Below are positions 34,001 through 46,633 of a stretch of 64,000 bases of DNA, piece after piece. This DNA comes from Nemania diffusa. Its lineage: Eukaryota; Ascomycota; Sordariomycetes; Xylariales; Xylariaceae. The translations under genes were made by a program, and so were the position numbers. The stretch covers positions 2,108,001-2,172,000 of the forward strand of contig JBBPUQ010000001.1 of assembly GCA_038501195.1 (NCBI GenBank), given 5' to 3'. The notes beneath the pieces were generated by a model that ran no database searches, had not been told where the DNA came from, and was given only the letters and a program-made list of their open reading frames with translations. Numbering within the stretch: position 1 is the stretch's first letter; each line of letters opens with the position of its first letter.

Positions 34001-37000
34001 AACTAGAAGGGGTTGTACCGTTCCATCCTGGAATTTGATCTGATTTGCATTAAAGTCCTAATATATCAAGTCAATCGGTTAGCAATAAGCTGAAAATTGC
34101 CAAAATTTTATCTCTAAGAGAAAATATGATAATAGAAGAGTCCGGACTACTAAAGTCTGTACATGTATTTACAGCAGTAGGAATAGCATAGGATGAACTT
34201 ACACCAAGTCTGCCTTCGAATGAGAATTTCGCGCCTTGAAGCCAGCTCTCAAAGTCAATGTCTGGCTTTGCTCCAGCTTCAAGTAGCTTGAGCACAATAA
34301 TCGGATTGCCTTGGTCAATAGCAGTCATCAGGGCGGTAGTAGTGTTACTACTCCAACTAGAGGCATTTACAGCCACATGGTTGATAGCTGTTTTGAGGCC
34401 AAGTTTGTCATTCTCCCAGAGGCCTTCAATAAGTTTCATGTTGTTGTTCTATGCCACATCTTTTATTAGTATATCATATACCCTTTAGTAATATATTTCA
34501 ACTACTCACTTGGATGTAGCGATGAAACGCTGTGATACTGTTCGCATCCGCTTGTGAAGAGGTGGCTCCAAGACTTAGAAGCGTCTCGCACATGCGAACT
34601 GCCTTCTCAACTGGAAGTGCAAGAGATAGAACCAGCGTAAGTATAGCGACATTGGGATGGCTGTATGATCCGTCGCCAATCTTGATAGGGAGTAAAGGAT
34701 CCGCACCAAACTCTTGACACAACAGCTTGACCATGTCGCAATGGCCGCTAAGGATGGCTAGATGGAGAGCAGAGCATTTCGAGTCCCATGCGACAATGTC
34801 GATCTTGTAAAAATCCGGATCGTTCTAGTTACGCATGCTTCTAGTCAATTTCATATTTATCCGTGATTTAAAGGAGTACTCGGAACGTGAGATTAAATCA
34901 CAAGCCTCATAACTGGCAGCACTCACCTGGTCTTCATCAAGTGGGATAGCTTCGGTTTTATTAGAGTTGTCTTTTTTATCGACCTTGATGAATGATCCCG
35001 TAGCCATAGATTGAGCCCCATCCTCTGATAAGTCGTCATCGATAAGCTCGCCATCAGAGTCGTCATTCGAGTCGCTCTTATCGTTAGACAAATCGGAGTC
35101 TAGCCTAGGGTCGTTCGCCTTGCCTAGGGCTTCTTCACGAGCTTTTCGACGCTGGTCTTGCTTTTCGTCCTCTTCCTCTTCGTTTGCATTGCTCTTTTCA
35201 AGGAGGATTCTGGCTATTTCGAGATTGCCTCGCGTAGCCGCCAAATGGAGAGCAGTCCGTCCGTCGGCGATTCGTGCGACGAGCCGTGCACCACTATAAA
35301 AACTCAGATGTTAAAACTTGTTGGTTGTAGTTGAGAAGTTGCTGATTCTTGTGGGATTTAGGAGAGTGTCAGAGTAAGATCCCCGCCATGACAAAAAAAA
35401 ATTGAGCAATGCGTACTGATCGACTAAGCATTTGACAATAGCAGGGCTAGAACTAATCACAGCCAGGTGCAGTGGTGTCCTGCCGGTATAATCCCGCTTG
35501 TTAGGATCAGCGCCTTCTTGTGACAGCCAATCTTCAACGTGTTCAAGGTCCTCGTCGACAATGGCTTGGCATAGTCGAGCCGTATTGCCAACGTAGGCCA
35601 TCTCTGTCCAATCATCCTCAGTCAAAGGGTTAAAGGAACCAATTTGCTGTTATCAGCGTTAGTCACCTCCATGTTTCTAATTTGCATAGCAACTTACCTG
35701 TCGACCCGGGTCATCGATACGGAAAGTAGCCGTTCCCGAGACATAGATTTCGCTTTCCTTTTCAGCGATTTCAATCTCTTCAGGTGTGTGAGGTTTAGGA
35801 CATGTACCGCAACAATCACCGAGAACCTGAACAACTGTTAGGTGTATTCTATTATGTAGCTTATTGAATTGACTTACATCTTCAACTCGTCCAAAGAATG
35901 CAGGATGCCTATGTACTGTGTGACGCTCAGAGTCAGTTGTCGTATCTTAAGCAGGTTTGTGAGAGTTTCAGGCGCGCAGAGCGTCCAGGACACGAGGCGA
36001 GCCGGGAAAGGGGGTTTCATATGTTTAGAATAGCTCTGAGATTAGGGAAAGGGAAATGATTTCGAGGATTACTTACGATAAACCTCCCTCTCTTTTGGCT
36101 GGTTCCATTCAGCGTTAAGTACTATTGCACGTTAGCTTATCTACATAGCAGAGTCCGAGACGATTGAAAGAAAATTAGTCATATCCGTTCTTAAGGCTTG
36201 CCAGGCGTATAGCAAGCTTACTTAGCCATCTTGACTAAAGAGGAAGTAGACTTACACAAATCCTTGGTGTAGCATAGCTTCTCAATCTTCTTAGCATGGA
36301 ACTTCACTCCATACGGGATGGTGAAAGTGTGGTAATTAGACACTTCGTCCTCGTTGACCCAATCCGCAACCTCATCCTCATGAATCTGGTATATTGCGTC
36401 AGTACATGAGAGATGCTAAGGGTATTGAAATTCGCCAAAATTTGCGGGTCGAGGAAATGAAACTGACATCTTTAATGTTACCATAAAGGCGGTACTGGAT
36501 GCGATTAACTAGCTCAGGTCGTCCCCGCTCCTCTCTTCGCTTCTTTAGGTACTGCTCACGAGCATTCGTGGTGGGTAGCCGCTCAAGTACTAAGAGCCTA
36601 GCGAGGCCAAGAGTCCTTTGAAAGCTCCGTTCGAAGATTGTGGGATCAACACGAGAGCGGTCAATCTCGGGCCAATAGACTTCAAAGTTCCTGTGACTAT
36701 ACTTTGATAATCGGTTTTCATATGAAGGGCTTCGTCGGGTGAGATCAATTGGATTAATCTGGGTAATATAGGATGCTAGAGCTCGAGGGGTCGTATAGAC
36801 CTGCTTTCCGTCACTATAATCGCTAGAGTCAATAACCACCCTTTCACGAAGTTCTAGAGCTCCCGAAACATGCCCTGAGACATTTCGGGAGCTCTCAAGT
36901 TACTGGAAAGGGGAAAAAATGACTCCAGTGGGAACTCACTATGCCGCGCCGGAGCAGTCAATGTCAAATCCGGTGAGAATTTCCGAGATGGACTTATAAA

Positions 37001-37886
37001 CACGTAAAACAATCTAAAGTTATCAGCACAAGAAACGCCGGTAGAGATTGAAAGAATTACCTGAACGTGACGAGTAGGGTATTGACTGCCTGTTTACGAG
37101 AAATTGAGTCTAAGGCAAATCCTCACTGCGACAGTCAAAAACTTACAGATGGTAATAGCATTCTTGGTTCTCACAACAGTAACCTCAGAGAGAATAGCAT
37201 CTCGAATGCGAGCCTCGATGTCCTTGATCTTCTCAACGGCTTGCTCTTCGTTGAGTCCGTATAAGAAAAGATCAACATCAGACGCCGGGCAGAACTGCTC
37301 GTCTAAACAGTAAAGTCAGCCACATCTTCCTCCCTTCTGCAGCAATAGCCAAAAACAGTCGCGCGAATAGCCAACAAGTTATGATTCACGTACGGTAATA
37401 TTGACGCAGGGCCCGCTTCGATTTCTTGTACTCTGGAGGGACTGGGAGTAGGCAGTTGACCACAGATGAGCCAGCTGCGACGACATTGTCCCAGTCCATA
37501 TCAGATAGCGATGATTCGGAGAAAACACTCAAGTTATATCGGAACTCCTTGAGGGATTCCACAACAGCGGGCGAACCGTTTAGGCGGCGCTTGTCGTCAG
37601 GAAGGGGCATGATATACATGTCCTTCTGGTGCTGAGTCTCGCCATCTAGGTTGCGAGCCCTGGTTTGAATAGCGGAGGTATCATTGGTGAATAAAGGGAG
37701 AACATTGAGATACGGGTCGTCGAGGATAGGGTCATTACGCTCTTGAGCGTACATTTCACGCAACTTGGCCTCGAATTGACGGTATGGCTCCATCAGCTCG
37801 GCCAAGGGCGCATTGGGGCGTTCCGCAATGTACTTGACTAGCTCATTGTGAGCAGCTGGGAGCTTCGGGAGCTGTGAGGCGCTCAT
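31042..37886 (-). CDS. nucleotidyltransferase-like/ankyrin-repeat giant protein
   Basis: One gene of 17 exons encoding about 1,786 aa. Exons (high to low): 37886-37394, 37302-37147, 37089-37061, 37013-36940, 36813-36468, 36385-36256, 36121-36077, 35915-35878, 35826-35698, 35646-35417, 35293-34927, 34824-34510, 34448-34203, 34057-33714, 33576-33235, 33165-32162, 32114-31042. The N-terminal part has AAGSS (near 137-141), SDVDLFLYG (D173, D175) and GFDIDC (D243, D245), the order of G-S, DxD and a third Asp seen in polymerase-beta-type nucleotidyltransferases; this is inference. A Cys-containing linker (GDCCGTCPKP) follows. Ankyrin repeats start near 510 (DYTGRTPLHLAV, DGRTALHLAATRGNLEIARILL) and continue to the C-terminus (GHTPLYLACLLGR, GDTALHTAVV), with an acidic insert and a coiled segment between. 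Substrate and role unknown; probably cytosolic or nuclear. Confidence 0.85.
36856..36895. repeat. 13-bp-arm hairpin inside an intron
   Basis: AGAGCTCCCGAAA (36856-36868) pairs perfectly with TTTCGGGAGCTCT (36883-36895) around a 14-nt loop. It lies wholly inside the 126-nt intron 36939-36814 of the ankyrin gene, whose ends it would bring together in the transcript. Confidence 0.85.
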
Positions 37887-39024
37887 TTTGATACGAGAAG
37901 GAAATGCAGAAGAGTAGAAGTTGAGATAGATTTTAATTGTCCTACAGAAAGAGGTGGCACTGGATTGAATAGAAACTTGAGCCGCAAGCAAAGATCGTGA
38001 TACGGACGTCGAAGCAATACTCTGTAGATGGATGTGCGAGGACAGCACACTTTATACGGAATCACGTCCATTTTACAAACGAGGACGAATTGGTCGATTA
38101 CAAGACGGTTGCTTGGTGTATCTATCTACCTAGGTACGTAAGTCATTGCTCTAATAGGCACAGCACTGTAGACTAATAACCATTGGACGTGTTTAGTTGC
38201 GGCAACGCGCAGGAGAGCTGAGACTTGGCGCGCTGCCAGCTAGGCACACCCACTGTAGCCTAGCAGTTACAGGGGCTACTGGTCATCGTTCCTCGCGCTG
38301 GTCTGCTGATCTCGCGTTAACTTGACCCCGAAATCAGGCACGACAGGCAGAACATCCATTTTTATCCATCCAAACATCTTCAATCGTGTCGATGCCAAAC
38401 GCTAGGCCAAATTACTTTCGAAGTTTCGCGTGAAGGCCCTTGTGCTGCCTGGACAATGACACGATTGTGCGTAAACGAAGGGGGTTAAAACCAAACACCG
38501 CGAGATGTCCTTATGTAGGTGGCCGCTATGCTGCCCAGGTGGTTGGGCTCTTAGCCAGTCAAGCCCTGCCACTAGAAATCCTAGCTTTGTGGCACCCCTC
38601 TCTGCTTACCTTTTGCATCGTCACCGACTCTTACTAGGTAGCCCAAGTATAGTGGCTGGTGAAAGGAAATAGCTTTTTAGGGATGTTTTGTGTGTTGATG
38701 CAGCACATGAGCCCTGAGGCCCCGAGAGTGACCGGTGGTGAAGGTTAGATAACGAATACCGCTAGTCAAGCGATATGATAAGTGACATTGAGGGCCATTG
38801 GCCAATCAACAGACGTGTATTCCTCCCAAAGAAGCAATATTCGCTACCTATGGCCCATGTTGAAAAGAGTCATTGAGAAATTCAAATACCTATATAAAAC
38901 GCATTCGATTAGTGTAGAGAAACGAACCATCTTTTTATTTTATCTACCTGATCCTGCCGAAATCACAAGCGTCTGTGAGGGTTAGAAATAATGTCTACCT
39001 CTCACCGGGATATCACTCTATGTC
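37887..39024. other. intergenic between MTD1 3' end and ankyrin gene promoter
   Basis: A 1.1-kb gap holding the promoter of the ankyrin gene and the 3' region of MTD1. CTACCTAGGTACGTA occurs near 38128-38142. No coding structure recognised. Confidence 0.5.
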
Positions 39025-40167
39025 TCAACCTTCCACAAAAGCCTCGCTCTTAGCTTTCAGAGTGCTTTCAGAGGCCGATTGTATCGGTGGACGGTTCGCA
39101 ATCAACCGCTGATATCTCATTAGTAACCATTCATGCTCTTTCACCTTTGTCTTGGGGAGAAAAACGTACAACAAGATTCCTCAGCAGTACAGCAATGGTA
39201 ACTTTGCCAACCGAGGGAACATATATTGACGCCTTTTCTTTCACTGCAGCGCCATCAAAGTTCCGGTATGATGAGAAATTGATGCACACTGCACCGTCGC
39301 GAATGAGTTCGGTTGGAACCTTGTAGTTCTCTGATGGGACGCCGCCAATAATTACGTCACTCATAGGAACACATTGCTCTAGAGTCCAGCCCTCCTTATC
39401 CTGGACCTGGTGGCGAGGTTGACGGATGCCTTGGCCACGGGTGAAGATCTGCACACCTGTGAGGTCGACAGAGTATACGGTAGCCCCGTCATTTGCCAGC
39501 AGCGCAGCCAGTGGCCGACCATTGACCTCGGATCGGTTGATAACAGTTATGGTCTTCCCGAATAGCCGATTACCATGGGGCAGGATTGAGTTGTAGATTT
39601 GGAGGTACTCTAGAATCTTGACAACGGCGAGGGGTGTGCATGGCAGTATAGACTTCTTGAGATTCTGAGGGGGATCCAAATACCGCACATTGTAGTACAT
39701 ATTGGATATGTGCTTGTGGCAGAGGCCCTCGACATCTTTAGCAAGGGATACCGTCTCCTGGATGTACTTGTCGTGGACGGGGTTGCCAGGGAAAATGGGG
39801 TAATAGACAATGATACCATCAACCTCGTTGTCTTCGTTAGCAGCCATGATTCCCTCTTCTAATGCTTCCTTTTCAACTTGGCGCAAGTCGAAATGAAAGC
39901 CACTGCAGTCCCTCGCGTAAGTGGACAATGTTGAGCATAGGAACAGGTTGGAAGACATTACTTTTCCTCACATGTCTTCTTAGACCACTCAGCGTATTTC
40001 ACAGCAGCCGGGTCACCATTAGCTAGGAATGCCGCAAGAGTCGGCTTCCCTTCTGTGCCCTGTTGTATCGACTTTAACGTATCCTTGACTTCTGCAAGCA
40101 GGCCCTTGGCGATGGTCTCAGCCAAGATGACCTTACAGGTCTTGGGTACATCTTGGTGAGATGCCAT
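39025..40167 (-). CDS. MTD1: NAD-dependent methylenetetrahydrofolate dehydrogenase (Mtd1)
   Basis: Oxidises 5,10-methylene-THF to 5,10-methenyl-THF with NAD in cytosolic one-carbon metabolism, feeding purine synthesis. Three exons: 40167-39962, 39902-39170 and 39108-39025, total 340 aa. Landmarks are GKPTLAAFLANGDPAAVKYA near residue 40, NEVDGIIVYYPIF, NRSEVNGRPLAALLANDGAT in the NAD-binding region and SVGKVTIAVLLRNLV near the end. Without the last intron the frame ends in an odd tail. The 61-nt intron 39169-39109 (GTACGT donor, TACTAAT branch, CAG acceptor) restores RLIANR after LLRNLV, as expected in the family. Start ATG 40167 is the first in frame and gives a normal N-terminus (MASHQDVPKTCKVI). 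Confidence 0.93.
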
Positions 40168-41158
40168 GGTTCTCTAAGCGATATGTCACATTAGTATTTG
40201 TCAACATTGAATAGAGAACATAGGAGGACCCTTCTCCATGGCATGAGCACTGGAGGCAAGCGGTGACTTCCAGAACAAATGCTCTGTATAATACATTAAT
40301 GCAGGTAGGTAGGTTAGGTATGTTGGAGATCCACGAGGTAAGTAAGTACCTACTTGATATGGAATTACCTGGCGTATTGATTGCCCCACACAATGTGCAC
40401 CCCGCAACGTGGACGCTTGCTTGGTAGTAAACGGACTATACAGGGTACAGATTGAGGGCTGCGATGGGGAAAAGGTGCACTTTACAGGGGAACGAACGAG
40501 GAATATGAGCAAGGTAGAATCAAGCAAGTATCAAGGACGCGAGACGGGGCACTAATAATCCTATAATAGCCGGGCTGAATGACTAATAACCGTCAAATCC
40601 ATTGCATGCTTTTCGTTCGAACTGTGAGGCAATATTCAGAGTCGGAGCTGAGCCGGCGGTTTTTTTTTTTCTCAACCGGGAAAATTTTAGGTATAGAGTA
40701 CTTAGGTACACTAGACTATACCCCTCTTACTATTTTTGGTATAGTGCAGTTGAGGCTGCCGATGATAAGGTACTGAAGTGACGTATCGGCCAAATTATAG
40801 CGTGGGGTCGCCATGTCCCTACCGACCAGCAACCTACCTACACTTCAGTAACGAACCAGGTACCGCGGGGCAGTATCACTCTAATTTGTTCGACATGTGC
40901 CACAAAATTATTAGATGGGCGACAACAAAACAAGCAAGATATAACTAAGGAGGTGTGTGGTGACTACGTAACGAATATTTCATTGCGAATGACAACTCGT
41001 CACTAAAGTGCTCTGCAATCCCTCGCATTGCCAGGATTCAGCTAGCAATCAATCAGCGCCACTCAGCTCGAAGCGACAACATATAGAGCATATATTTGAT
41101 CGTCTGCTCGAACATACTGAACCTGGTTTATTCGGCAGGCTGCCACCAATACAACGAG
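40168..41158. other. divergent promoter region between MTD1 and MMS19
   Basis: About 1 kb between two divergent genes. It contains GGTAGGTAGGTTAGGTA near 40304-40320 and a T10 run near 40661. No convincing coding sequence. Confidence 0.5.
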
Positions 41159-44100
41159 ATGGCCGCAGCTCCTAAGTTCGATGATCTAGCCCTCAAATAT
41201 GTGCTTGCAGACACAGATGAAAAGGACCAGCATCGAGTTATTTCTGAGCAAGCAGCCGAAGGCGAGTTCCCATTGACCTCTCGCTAAATAGATTATGATT
41301 TCTAACTCTCTCTCTCTAATAGCCATTGAAGCATCTACCAACAAAAGGGTCACTATTGGTCAATGGGTTGCGTCTGTCTATAGATGGATGCAATCCTCAG
41401 GCGAGGACGATCTCATCTCACGAGCCAAGGCGCTGGACTTCCTCGCCAGTACCCTCCAGATTCTCTCGAGAAGAAACGATACGTTAAACGCCGACCAAAC
41501 CAAATTACTCGTCACCTTCTTCTGCTCCCTCTTTGAAAATGATCACAAAGCGGGTGTCACCGCATCCGTGAAGGCTCTTAGATGTCTCATCGTGATGAAG
41601 CATTTTCAACCTTCTTTCGGTAGCGACATTCTACAAAGTGTTTGTAAGCTAGGGGACGACTTCAAACTGCAAGCTCCTGCAACACGCTTGGAGATTTACC
41701 ATATGTGCTGGAGTCTCTTGGAAATCCCGGCTGTGACCTCTGACCTAGAGCATCGGCATGGCAGTACAAGTGGATCTATCATCGATCTTCTAAATCTATG
41801 CCGGAATGAGAGGGACCCTGAGAATCTCATGATGTGGTTCGCAATCCTGAAATTATTTCTGCGAGACTTTAATCCATCAGCCGACGTCACACCAGAAATC
41901 TTCAAGGCCTTCTCCGCCTATTTCCCCATCTCACTCAGGCCTTCAGCAACACCCTCTAATGTGACTACCGATAACTTGAAGGTGGCACTCCGTTCTTGTT
42001 TCTCTGCACACCATTGCGTGGCTAGTCTTTCGATTCCGTTCCTCGTCGATAAACTAGACAAGGTCGATCAAACCGTTGCCGTCAAGGTGGATATCTTACT
42101 TACTCTTGATGACTGCCTTGTAAAATATGACCATCCGAAACAAAGCGTTGTGCCCCATGCATATCAAATTTGGAACTCGCTCAAATATGAGGTTCGCAAC
42201 GGTGAGATTCAAGATATTATCAAAGCTACTCTCAAAGTCTTATGCTCTCTCACGAAGCGGCTTGATGGGGAATATCTTGAATCATTTCTGGATAATTCCT
42301 GGAGAGATCTGAAGGAAGACATAACAGACTCGAGGTACACTGCCCAAGCAGGACGATTGCTTGTTGCGATTAGCGCGAGTCCGCAGTCATTCGCATTGCT
42401 TATGCCTCGGGCTATAGAGCATATCAAGAAATCCATTAAGCAAAACACCTCCATTATACATAAACGACATCTTATAGCCTTGACGAACTCGATAGTAAAG
42501 TTAAGATTACATCTTGTCTCTGATTTGGATTTGGACCAATCTCAGACAAGGGATGAGGACCTCCTCTCAGACGATCTTTTCGGGGATTCACTCTTTCATG
42601 AGGTATATCTGCCGCTCTGGGAGGAGCATTCCGCTTCCTCGTCGTCGCCTATCGAATATGTTAGTATCTTGCAAGAAACCATGAAGGGGCTGGGGTCTCT
42701 TGCTGGCCAGAAATCTAGTGGCAAGCCCCCGATACGACGATTATGTTCAGATTCTACCTGTGAGACAATAGTCAACTTGCTCGCACAGCTAGTCATCATT
42801 TCGCCTCTCAAGGGCCTCAAGAACTTCGACTTAATTGAAGATCAGGTGTATCAAGATCTACTTGATGCAGGCGCGGAGGCTCTAAGTGATGCCATACCAC
42901 TATATCCGCCATCGTTTTATTACCTTCTACTACATTATTTGGCTTCTGTTAAAGACGCGTATAGTTCACAAGCACAGTCGCATTCTCTAGGCTCGCGGAT
43001 CCGGAATGTGTCTGGTACTCTGTGCACACTAATGTACCCCGGCAAGCTAGATCCCAATAGATGTTGGTTCAACGAGGCGGCGTTGATCAATACATTTCTA
43101 CAAGGATTACAATGGATGCTATCCGAACGAGCAGACCCAAAAATTTTAGTTGTCTTCATCGACGCAATTCACGTAGCGCTAAAGCAAGCCTTAAAGCAAG
43201 CGTCAACATGGGATACCAACCCTGAACTTACAAAACAGATATTCTGCGACCTAGCAAGTTTGTTTGAAGCCCTAGATGTCCCTCAAGTCGACCTCAACCG
43301 ACCAGGAAAGATCCAAGCATTGGATGATCTAAAGCCAACCTTTAATCACCCACGGCGTATTTACTACCTTCTTGTAGTCCAACAGCTCTATCGTCGATTC
43401 ACAACTCTCGGTAGTCCTGTGGCGTGCTCTATTGGAGACCTCAATAAGCTTACAGCAGTGACTCTTAGCGACGACTTGGACGGGGGCGATGTGGCCCTGA
43501 TTTCAAGACAGGATATTCTCTTGAATCAGCTAGGCCAATTGGCATCGTCGGTCGTTAGATCATTCAGTGAGGAAGAGCAGAGAGGTCTTGAATTATATGC
43601 TGAAGCCTTTAGTTTGTTCCATACCCGGGACGACAACTCTACGTTCAAACCGACACTATTTTGGAGTGTAAGTCCCCTGAATGGGTTTCGGACAGCACCA
43701 CTGGTATTGGGTATTATTCAAGGCTTATGGCCAGGAGCAATAAGTACGGAAGTGAGTTCTAATGAGGAAAACCCCATCGGTTGAAAATACGTCTAATAAG
43801 ATTACAGGTGTACATATCTTTGCTCGACGGTTTGGTTTCGGTGTTGGTAACTGACCCGGTACCATGTTCCGATGCAGCAAGAGCCGCGATGGACGCGCTG
43901 TTATGTGTTCTATCGAATAAAACCGATGTCAAAAGAAACCATGAACTAATCGAGAAACGGCTACAAACACAAGATGCCATAACTATCAGGATGCGACCCG
44001 AGCTGCGTCGTCATACTATCGGCAATCCAGATTTAAGAGTCCTAATGTTTCGCAGCGTTCTGCACTACCTCGCGGGTGATGTAGCCCGGCCGCTGACGAG

Positions 44101-44860
44101 ACCAGACCAGAACCGGCTCCTTGGACTAATTATTGAGCACGGGGCCAGGGACATTATGGCAGGCAGGCAGCTGGCACAGAACCTCGGTTTGATAGTAACG
44201 CCCCGCGATTGTCTGTCGGATCTCAACCACGCAATTCGCAAGAAGCTAGGCCTGGGGTGGTTCTACCACAGTGCTATAGTTCCGTACCTTGACGACTGCT
44301 TCCCGGGTCCATTAATAGAGGAACGTGAGGCGGTGAATCGTGCTGTAGGGATCTTCTCGGTCCTACGGCACTTAGAATATAACATTTACGCCCCCGACGC
44401 AGCCCGGGTCGTGCGGATCGGGATACGATCACTGTCCACCTTCAAAGTAGGGGTAGAAACGGAGTCTCTGCTTGCCGTCCTCTTTCGCATCCTCGAGACC
44501 GATCCTGGCGAGCTCCGGGAGCATCTCGCGGCCCTGATCCAGGGTCTGACCGCCGTTTACGGGATGGCGCGCAACGTGGCCGAAGCCGCGAGATTCGATC
44601 CCAACGCCGCCGGTGCCGCCGGGAAGCAGTACAGGTCTAAGGCGTCGCGCATCAGCGCCAAGGACCGCGACCCCATCGCGACCCGCATGCACACGCTGCG
44701 GTTCTTTCAGAAGCTCACGGAGAGCGGGTACGACGCCCACCTTTTGGTGCCACACCGCAGACGTCTGCTCCGGCCGCTTGCGGCCGCTTGCGGCGATTCG
44801 GTTCGGGAGATCCGTCGCACAGCGCTCAAGGCGCGAGAGGCATGGTCAGAATTGGGCTAG
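41159..44860 (+). CDS. MMS19: MMS19/Met18 HEAT-repeat protein
   Basis: MMS19 (yeast Met18) is the substrate adaptor of the cytosolic iron-sulfur assembly targeting complex, delivering clusters to nuclear enzymes such as DNA polymerases and Rad3/XPD. Three exons (41159-41261, 41323-43751, 43808-44860) encode 1,194 aa, usual for fungi. The N-terminal domain shows HKAGVTASVKALRCL and the conserved FKAFSAYFPISLRPSATPS. Helical HEAT repeats follow to a conserved end, RPLAAACGDSVREIRRTAL. The first junction fits only a GC-AG intron (41262-41322: donor G|GCGAGT, TTCTAAC branch, TAATAG acceptor), which joins AAE to AIEASTNK in phase; no GT donor gives the frame. The second intron (43752-43807) is canonical. 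The last 350 bp is more G+C-rich than the rest but codes conserved sequence. Confidence 0.9.
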
Positions 44861-45239
44861 TTAACTGATCCCCCTAGCTCTCCTCTTTACCGCGTTGATT
44901 TAACCGTTTCCCCGGCTGAGTATGTAGTAGCACAAAATCAACAGTAGGAATACTGGTAGTTGTTAGATTATTGAGAAACCAACAACTGTACACGGATCCT
45001 GGAAGTGGGAGCGCTCAGCATACAAGCAGAGTACATGGTTAATCACTCTGTTAGAATTAGGATCTGTATTTTGATCAGTAATCGTGTTAGCAGCGAATCG
45101 AGAATTGTTAGATAGCCATTCTTCAAACGAAAACTCGTATTTGCCAACAAGTCACATGGGATTAATTAAGTAATTATTTGATGATGAGGGTATCCAAAGC
45201 CTTTTCGAGTACATTTTAAGCTAAGCCTATATAGCTAAC
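44861..45239. other. 3'-to-3' intergenic region
   Basis: Gap of 379 bp between convergent MMS19 and SPC2 genes. Nothing recognised. Confidence 0.5.
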
Positions 45240-46177
45240 CTATGCCTTTCTCCTCTTCGATTTCTTGCCGATGGAGCCCGCAGCATTGCTTTCCGCCCCC
45301 GTTGTTTCGGCAGCGGCCAGCGCATCGAGGGTCTCGGCATCTACGTTCAGGAAGCCGGACGAGGCGGCAGACGGGGGAGTGACAGCCGGGGCAGTGGCCG
45401 CTGCGGCGGCGGCGGCGCGTTTAGGGTCGGCCTTGGCGATCGGCGGCACGGTGGTGGCGAGCATGGTCTGGAAGGGGAGGGCGATGAAATGGCCTTGCAC
45501 GTCGAACCACTCGGTGAAGGAGCGGGAGAACTCGACTTTGCGGCTCCCGCCTAGCTTCGGGGTGATTTCTGCGACGACGTAATAAGTCGGTTCGTTTTTC
45601 TTCGTCGAGGTCGAGACGGAGATCTATTTATTTAAAATTCCCCATTAGCCAATCATCCGTATATGCATAGCTTAAAGGGGAATCGGATTGAGCGGACATG
45701 CGGAAGGAGGAGGGGAGAAAGGTGGCGCGGAGTGGTGTGTCGGTTGCTTACTTTAGTCCCGTCGGGCGCGGTGCCCTGGTACACGATGCCCTTCTCCACG
45801 AAGGTGATCCATATGGTCAGGGCGCCGTTGATGATGGAGTAGAGGGCGACGGCGGCGGCGGTGTACCACTTGGTGCTCTCGAAGCCGAGCTTGTAGTCCC
45901 AGAGGAAGCAGGCGGCGGCGATGGCGAAGGCGCCGTAGCCCAGGGCCAGGCGCGTGTCGACGAGGCGGTGATCTTGCTTGAACTTGAGCGAGTTTAGGTA
46001 GTTTGGTATCGCGTCGTCCGAGGTGTTCTTCAGATCTGCCCGGCGTCTGTTAGTTGCGGTACGACGTAGCTATGTGGCTTCTTTGTAGGTTGAGACTTAG
46101 GTGCACGTGTAAGTCGAGGAGAGTGGTAGAGAAATACCTGCTAAGTTGTGGACTGTGATTCGCTCCTGGGACGCCAT
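45240..46177 (-). CDS. SPC2: signal peptidase complex subunit 2 (Spc2/SPCS2)
   Basis: Non-catalytic ER membrane subunit of the signal peptidase complex that links it to the Sec61 translocon. Three exons (46177-46138, 46035-45752, 45623-45240) encode 235 aa. The N-terminus ITVHNLADLKNTSDDAIPNYL leads into two membrane spans (LGYGAFAIAAACFLWDY and WYTAAAVALYSIINGALTIW). A lumenal/cytosolic domain follows with RKVEFSRSFTEWFDVQG. The tail is Ala-rich with a run of Ala and a Lys/Arg C-terminus (KKSKRRKA). The first exon is only 40 nt, and its splice at AG|GTATTT restores the DLKNTSDD motif. Family assignment is firm. Confidence 0.9.
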
Positions 46178-46633
46178 TTTGGGCTCTCTCTTCCCTTCGC
46201 CTTGTCAATTATGTCGCCCGGGGTAAATACTATTGCTGAGGTGTTGATAACGAATAATTGCGTGTTGTCGAGGAAGGTTGACTACTGTCGATATGTAAGT
46301 GTACTTCAATGGTGAGGTCGCTAGATGCCGTAGAAATCGGAGCTCTGCTAGTCTAGAAACGTGGCTCGTTCCGTCAGTGTGGGGCACCTCCAGCCCTAGC
46401 AGATCAAAGGTCAGGGGGTCTAGGCGCTGTAGGTAGGTATGTACAGTACATAGGTACGCCAAGGTCTCGACTAGGTACTACCTAGCCCGGAGCTTGCGGC
46501 TGATGAATTGAGGCTTGCCTCAACCGCAACTCCCAAGTTTCCAAGACAAGCTGCCACTACGTACCTCATATCAAACATCTAGTCGCTGAATTGCTCGCCT
46601 TCCTGTGGTCGCAAGCCAGCCTCTCTCTTCACG
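46178..46633. other. bidirectional promoter of SPC2 and EMC3
   Basis: 456 bp between two divergent ER membrane-protein biogenesis genes. It contains GTAGGTAGGTATGTACAGTACATAGGTACG near 46429-46457 and ACTAGGTACTACCTAG near 46469-46484, copies of the recurrent motif. Confidence 0.55.

Noticed and set aside
44771..44792. 10-bp tandem repeat CGGCCGCTTG in MMS19 as a frameshifting duplication
   Set aside because: The reading frame through it gives the conserved LRPLAAACGDSVREIRR sequence, so it is ancestral coding sequence.
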